A DNA stretch of 8,401 nt from Kiritimatiellia bacterium (lineage in GTDB: Bacteria > Verrucomicrobiota > Kiritimatiellia > RFP12 > DVOR01), in NCBI GenBank assembly GCA_900771325.1, contig CAAGNN010000133.1, forward strand, positions 1-8,401, written 5' to 3'. Below are positions 5,926-8,401 of the stretch, in pieces. The translations under genes and the position numbers were made by a program. Under the pieces are notes generated by a model. That model was not told the origin of the DNA and did not search any database. It saw nothing but the letters and a program-made list of their open reading frames with translations. Every line of letters starts with the position of its first letter. The stretch's first letter is position 1.

Positions 5926-8401
5926 TTACTTGCTAATGCGAATGCGGTAGAAGGCGGAGGAACCGCGCTTGATGAGGTTCGGGGTCCACGGCTGGCCATC
6001 GCCGACCTTACTCTCGCCAGGCTCGAGGCTATCGAGCGTCTCGCCCTCCAAGAGCGTATAGGTGAGGCCAGGCTTCGTCGCGGCTGTCTTCAGCGGGGCC
6101 TCTGCCGAGGGGTCAAAGATCGCCCCGCCCTCGGCAGAGGTGTCGAGGATGGCCTCGGCAATCGCGGCCTTCACCTCGGCCTGCGTCAGGTCGACCTTCC
6201 CCGCCACCGCCGCCGGGAAGTCGAGGAACTCGGTAATATCGTGGCGCTCATCTCCAATGACCTTGACCACCTTGACCGTCGCCCCGTTGGGCGTAACGTG
6301 CTCGGTTGCAGTCGAAACCTCGACGATGACCTTCCTGGGGTCAAGACCTTCGGGGATCTTGACGATGACCTCGGGGCGGTTGGCGCTCGGGCGCAAGGTG
6401 ATCTTCCCGGTGGTCGCATTCTCCTCTATCTCCGCCTCCGGGTCGTCCTCGACCGAGGGTTTCGTGGAGGGCTCGGCCGAGCGGCAGGTCAGGATGACCG
6501 GCTTATCGATTGAGCCAACCGACGGTTCCGTCGTGCCGGAGAGCGAGTCTGTGAGGAGGTGCGTCTCCCCAGTGGCCGCGTCCCACAGGTTGAGCACCAA
6601 GCCCGCTTCCGTCGCAGAGTTCAGGCCCACATTGAGCTGATAGAACCAACCGGCCGGCCCCAGCATCACCTTCGCCACGCCACGGCATTCGCCCTCGGCC
6701 GAGAAGACGGCCAAGCGCGAGCCCGAGGTCTCAAAGAAGGTGCCTGTCCCCTCATCCTGGACGCGCGCATAGAGGATGAAGGTCATATCCTTCACGACCG
6801 GTTCCCAGGCCGGCGGCGTGAAGGTCTCCGAGTCGGAGGCCAAGAGGCGGGGCATGGCCGCGAGGAGGGCCGGAGAGGCGCTCTCGTCCACGGTCACGGT
6901 GCCGCCGTGGGTCAACCTAGCCATATAGCCTTTGCCCGGAGTCAAGGTGAAGGTGTCCGGATACCACTGGCCGTCGTAGTAGGTGGTGCTGGCGGTGGCG
7001 GACTTGATGAGGTCGCCATTGGCAAAGCCACCCGAGTGGACCAACGAGGCGACGGTGGTCGCTGTGGCCTGGGGTAGACCCACCCAGTTCCAGCCGGCGG
7101 AGACGGCGAGGGTCGCGTCGGCCTTGGGCTCGCCCTCCAGCGCAAGGAGGATCGGCGAGGTACCGGCGCGACGGACGAGGTAGGTCACGCCGGGCTTGAT
7201 GGTGAAGTCTGCCGGATACCACTGGCCGCCGTAATAGGTGGAGCTCTCGGTGGCCGACTTGACGATATCCCCATCGCGGAAAGCGAGCCCAGCGAAGGCC
7301 TCGCCGACCTCAGGCGTATCGAGCGTCAGGTAGGTCGAGATCCAGTTCCAGCCGTTCGCAATCGTGACATCCTGCGCAATCGACCCAATGACGTAGGTGA
7401 CGGGCGAGTTGATTGCGCCAATCTGCAGCTCGCTATTCGCCGACAGGCGGACCTTGGGCACTTCGGTGACGATGCCCGTGGAGCTGTCCCACACCTTGAG
7501 GACAATGCCCACCTCCACCGTGCTCTCCAGACCCACATTGAGTTGGTAGAGCCACACGCCACCCGGCCCCTTCATCACCTCGGTCACGCCGCGGCACTCG
7601 CCATCTGCCGCGAAGGCTGCCAAGAGAGAGCCTTCAGCATCGATGGCCGTCTGCGCCAGGCGGTCGTAGATTGTGGCATAAACCACCATCGTCGTGCCCT
7701 TATCGACCACCTCGTCTCGCCAGGTCGGCGGCTCAAAGACGGGATCTGGGTTGGCCTCCCACGCGGCGTAGAGAGTGACCGTCCCCTCGGCCTCGGCGGT
7801 GAGGTTCGTCACCTCATCGCCCGGAGCGTAGACCGCTGCGCCGGCGGGCTCGGTCGCCCAGCCGGTGAAGGTGTAGCCCTCGCGAGTGAAGGTGTTGGCG
7901 GCCAGCGCGACTGCCTGGTCGTAGGTCGCCGGCGTGGACACCATCTCGCCCGCGCCACCGTTGGCGTTGTAGGCGATCGCGTAGCGATTGGCCTCCCACG
8001 CGGCGTAGAGGGTGACCGTCCCCTCGGCTTCGGCCGTGAGGTTCGTCACCTCTTCGCCCGGGGCGTAGACCGCCGAGCCGGCGGGCTCGGTCGCCCAACC
8101 GGTGAAGGTGTAGCCCGCGCGAGTGAAGGTGTTTGCGGCCAGGGCGACCGCTTGGTCGTAGGTCGCCGGGGTGGATGCCATCTCGCCTTCGCCACCGTTG
8201 GCGTTGTAGACGATGGCATAGCGGTTCGCCTCCCAGGCGGCGTAGAGGGTGCCCGTCCCCTCGGCTTCCGTGGTGAGGTTGGTCACCTCCTCGCCCGGAG
8301 CGTAGACCGCCGCGCCAGAGGGCTCCGTCGCCCAACCGGTGAAGGTGTAACCCTCGCGGGCAAAGCCATTGGCGGCCAGGGCGACCGCTTGGTCGTAGGT
8401 C
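5926..8401 (-). CDS. Large modular surface or secreted protein with Listeria-Bacteroides (InlB B-type) repeats, 5' end outside window
   Basis: The reading frame is open to the right edge, so only the C-terminal 824 residues are visible; the GTG at 8286 lies inside a repeat and is not the start. Numbering visible residues from the edge, 1-214 hold one partial and two complete 79-residue repeats of the Listeria-Bacteroides type (YNANGG, GYTFTGWATEP, VTLYAAW). These beta-grasp-like repeats occur in extracellular and adhesin-like proteins. Residues 222-337 and 527-637 are two copies of a domain marked GECRGV, YQLNVGL and a WD motif. Residues 343-429 and 430-514 are two copies of a domain marked GWNW, IKSAT and QWYP. 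Residues 640-824 are unique: an acidic linker, a beta-rich stretch and the tail FYRIRISK. No catalytic motif or membrane anchor is visible, and any signal peptide would be outside the window. The arrangement suggests an exported adhesive or cell-surface protein; its ligand is unknown. Confidence 0.85.
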   Translation of the reverse strand, partial: TYDQAVALAANGFAREGYTFTGWATEPSGAAVYAPGEEVTNLTTEAEGTGTLYAAWEANRYAIVYNANGGEGEMASTPATYDQAVALAANTFTRAGYTFTGWATEPAGSAVYAPGEEVTNLTAEAEGTVTLYAAWEANRYAIAYNANGGAGEMVSTPATYDQAVALAANTFTREGYTFTGWATEPAGAAVYAPGDEVTNLTAEAEGTVTLYAAWEANPDPVFEPPTWRDEVVDKGTTMVVYATIYDRLAQTAIDAEGSLLAAFAADGECRGVTEVMKGPGGVWLYQLNVGLESTVEVGIVLKVWDSSTGIVTEVPKVRLSANSELQIGAINSPVTYVIGSIAQDVTIANGWNWISTYLTLDTPEVGEAFAGLAFRDGDIVKSATESSTYYGGQWYPADFTIKPGVTYLVRRAGTSPILLALEGEPKADATLAVSAGWNWVGLPQATATTVASLVHSGGFANGDLIKSATASTTYYDGQWYPDTFTLTPGKGYMARLTHGGTVTVDESASPALLAAMPRLLASDSETFTPPAWEPVVKDMTFILYARVQDEGTGTFFETSGSRLAVFSAEGECRGVAKVMLGPAGWFYQLNVGLNSATEAGLVLNLWDAATGETHLLTDSLSGTTEPSVGSIDKPVILTCRSAEPSTKPSVEDDPEAEIEENATTGKITLRPSANRPEVIVKIPEGLDPRKVIVEVSTATEHVTPNGATVKVVKVIGDERHDITEFLDFPAAVAGKVDLTQAEVKAAIAEAILDTSAEGGAIFDPSAEAPLKTAATKPGLTYTLLEGETLDSLEPGESKVGDGQPWTPNLIKRGSSAFYRIRISK
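6490..7737 (-). repeat. Duplicated domains in A-B-B-A order within the surface protein
   Basis: The A copies are encoded at about 7390-7737 and 6490-6822. Both start with F-x-P-P-x-W and share GECRGV, YQLNVGL and a tryptophan-aspartate motif. The B copies are encoded at about 7114-7374 and 6859-7113. They share GWNW near the start, then (I/L)(V/I)KSAT, TYY-GQWYP, and a PG-x-x-Y segment. The copies are clearly diverged, so these duplications are older than the tandem 79-residue repeats. From memory, ECRGV-type and GWNW-type segments occur together in exported proteins of Bacteroidota and some PVC bacteria, but I cannot verify a family name here. Confidence 0.8.
7759..8401 (-). repeat. Tandem 237-base coding repeats
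   Basis: Units run at 7759-7995, 7996-8232 and 8233-8401 (the last cut by the window edge). Each encodes 79 residues starting EANRYAI and ending VTLYAAW. The two complete units differ at 6 of 79 residues. The partial unit differs from its neighbour at 7 of 56. The high similarity suggests recent duplication or ongoing gene conversion, and the copy number in the whole gene is probably higher. Confidence 0.92.

Noticed and set aside
5926..8286. A start codon for the surface protein at the GTG at 8286
   Set aside because: The frame stays open to the window edge, and the residues before this GTG continue the same 79-residue repeat, so the true start lies outside.
1..8401. A novel defence, mobile or biosynthetic system
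   Set aside because: The + strand genes are standard housekeeping genes, and the - strand gene is one partial repeat protein. No partner genes, nuclease, transposase, reverse transcriptase or toxin-antitoxin pair is visible.

Overview
The window is GC-rich, bacterial and tightly packed. It most likely comes from a member of the PVC group (Kiritimatiellota, Lentisphaerota or Verrucomicrobiota-like). That guess rests on the mix of features: a short DnaX, an FCASG-type RlmN, a Listeria-Bacteroides repeat surface protein and a C-terminal FYRIRISK tail. It is an inference, because no rRNA or marker-gene comparison is possible here.

Bases 1-339 carry no convincing gene. They hold two families of short GC-rich direct and inverted repeats, several small hairpins and, at the right end, a plausible extended -10 promoter and ribosome binding site for htpG.

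Bases 340-5750 hold five co-directional housekeeping genes on the + strand with gaps of only 3 to 30 bases. In order they are htpG (Hsp90 chaperone), dnaX (clamp-loader ATPase), ybaB (nucleoid-associated protein), recR (recombination mediator) and rlmN (23S rRNA/tRNA adenine-C2 methyltransferase). dnaX-ybaB-recR is a widely conserved block linking replication to recombinational repair. E. coli places htpG after recR, whereas here it comes before dnaX. No terminator is visible between the five genes, so they probably form one operon.

Bases 5751-5925 form a convergent intergenic region. It holds a long imperfect hairpin without a U tract, then a strong bidirectional rho-independent terminator that can end both the operon and the opposing gene.

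Bases 5926-8401 on the - strand hold the C-terminal 824 residues of a large modular surface or secreted protein whose 5' end lies outside the window. From the N-terminal side it shows at least three 79-residue Listeria-Bacteroides (InlB B-type) repeats, then an A-B-B-A arrangement of two duplicated domain types (an ECRGV domain and a GWNW domain), then a unique tail ending in FYRIRISK. This gene is the accessory part of the window. I found no sign of a defence system, CRISPR array, mobile element or other clearly new multi-gene system.
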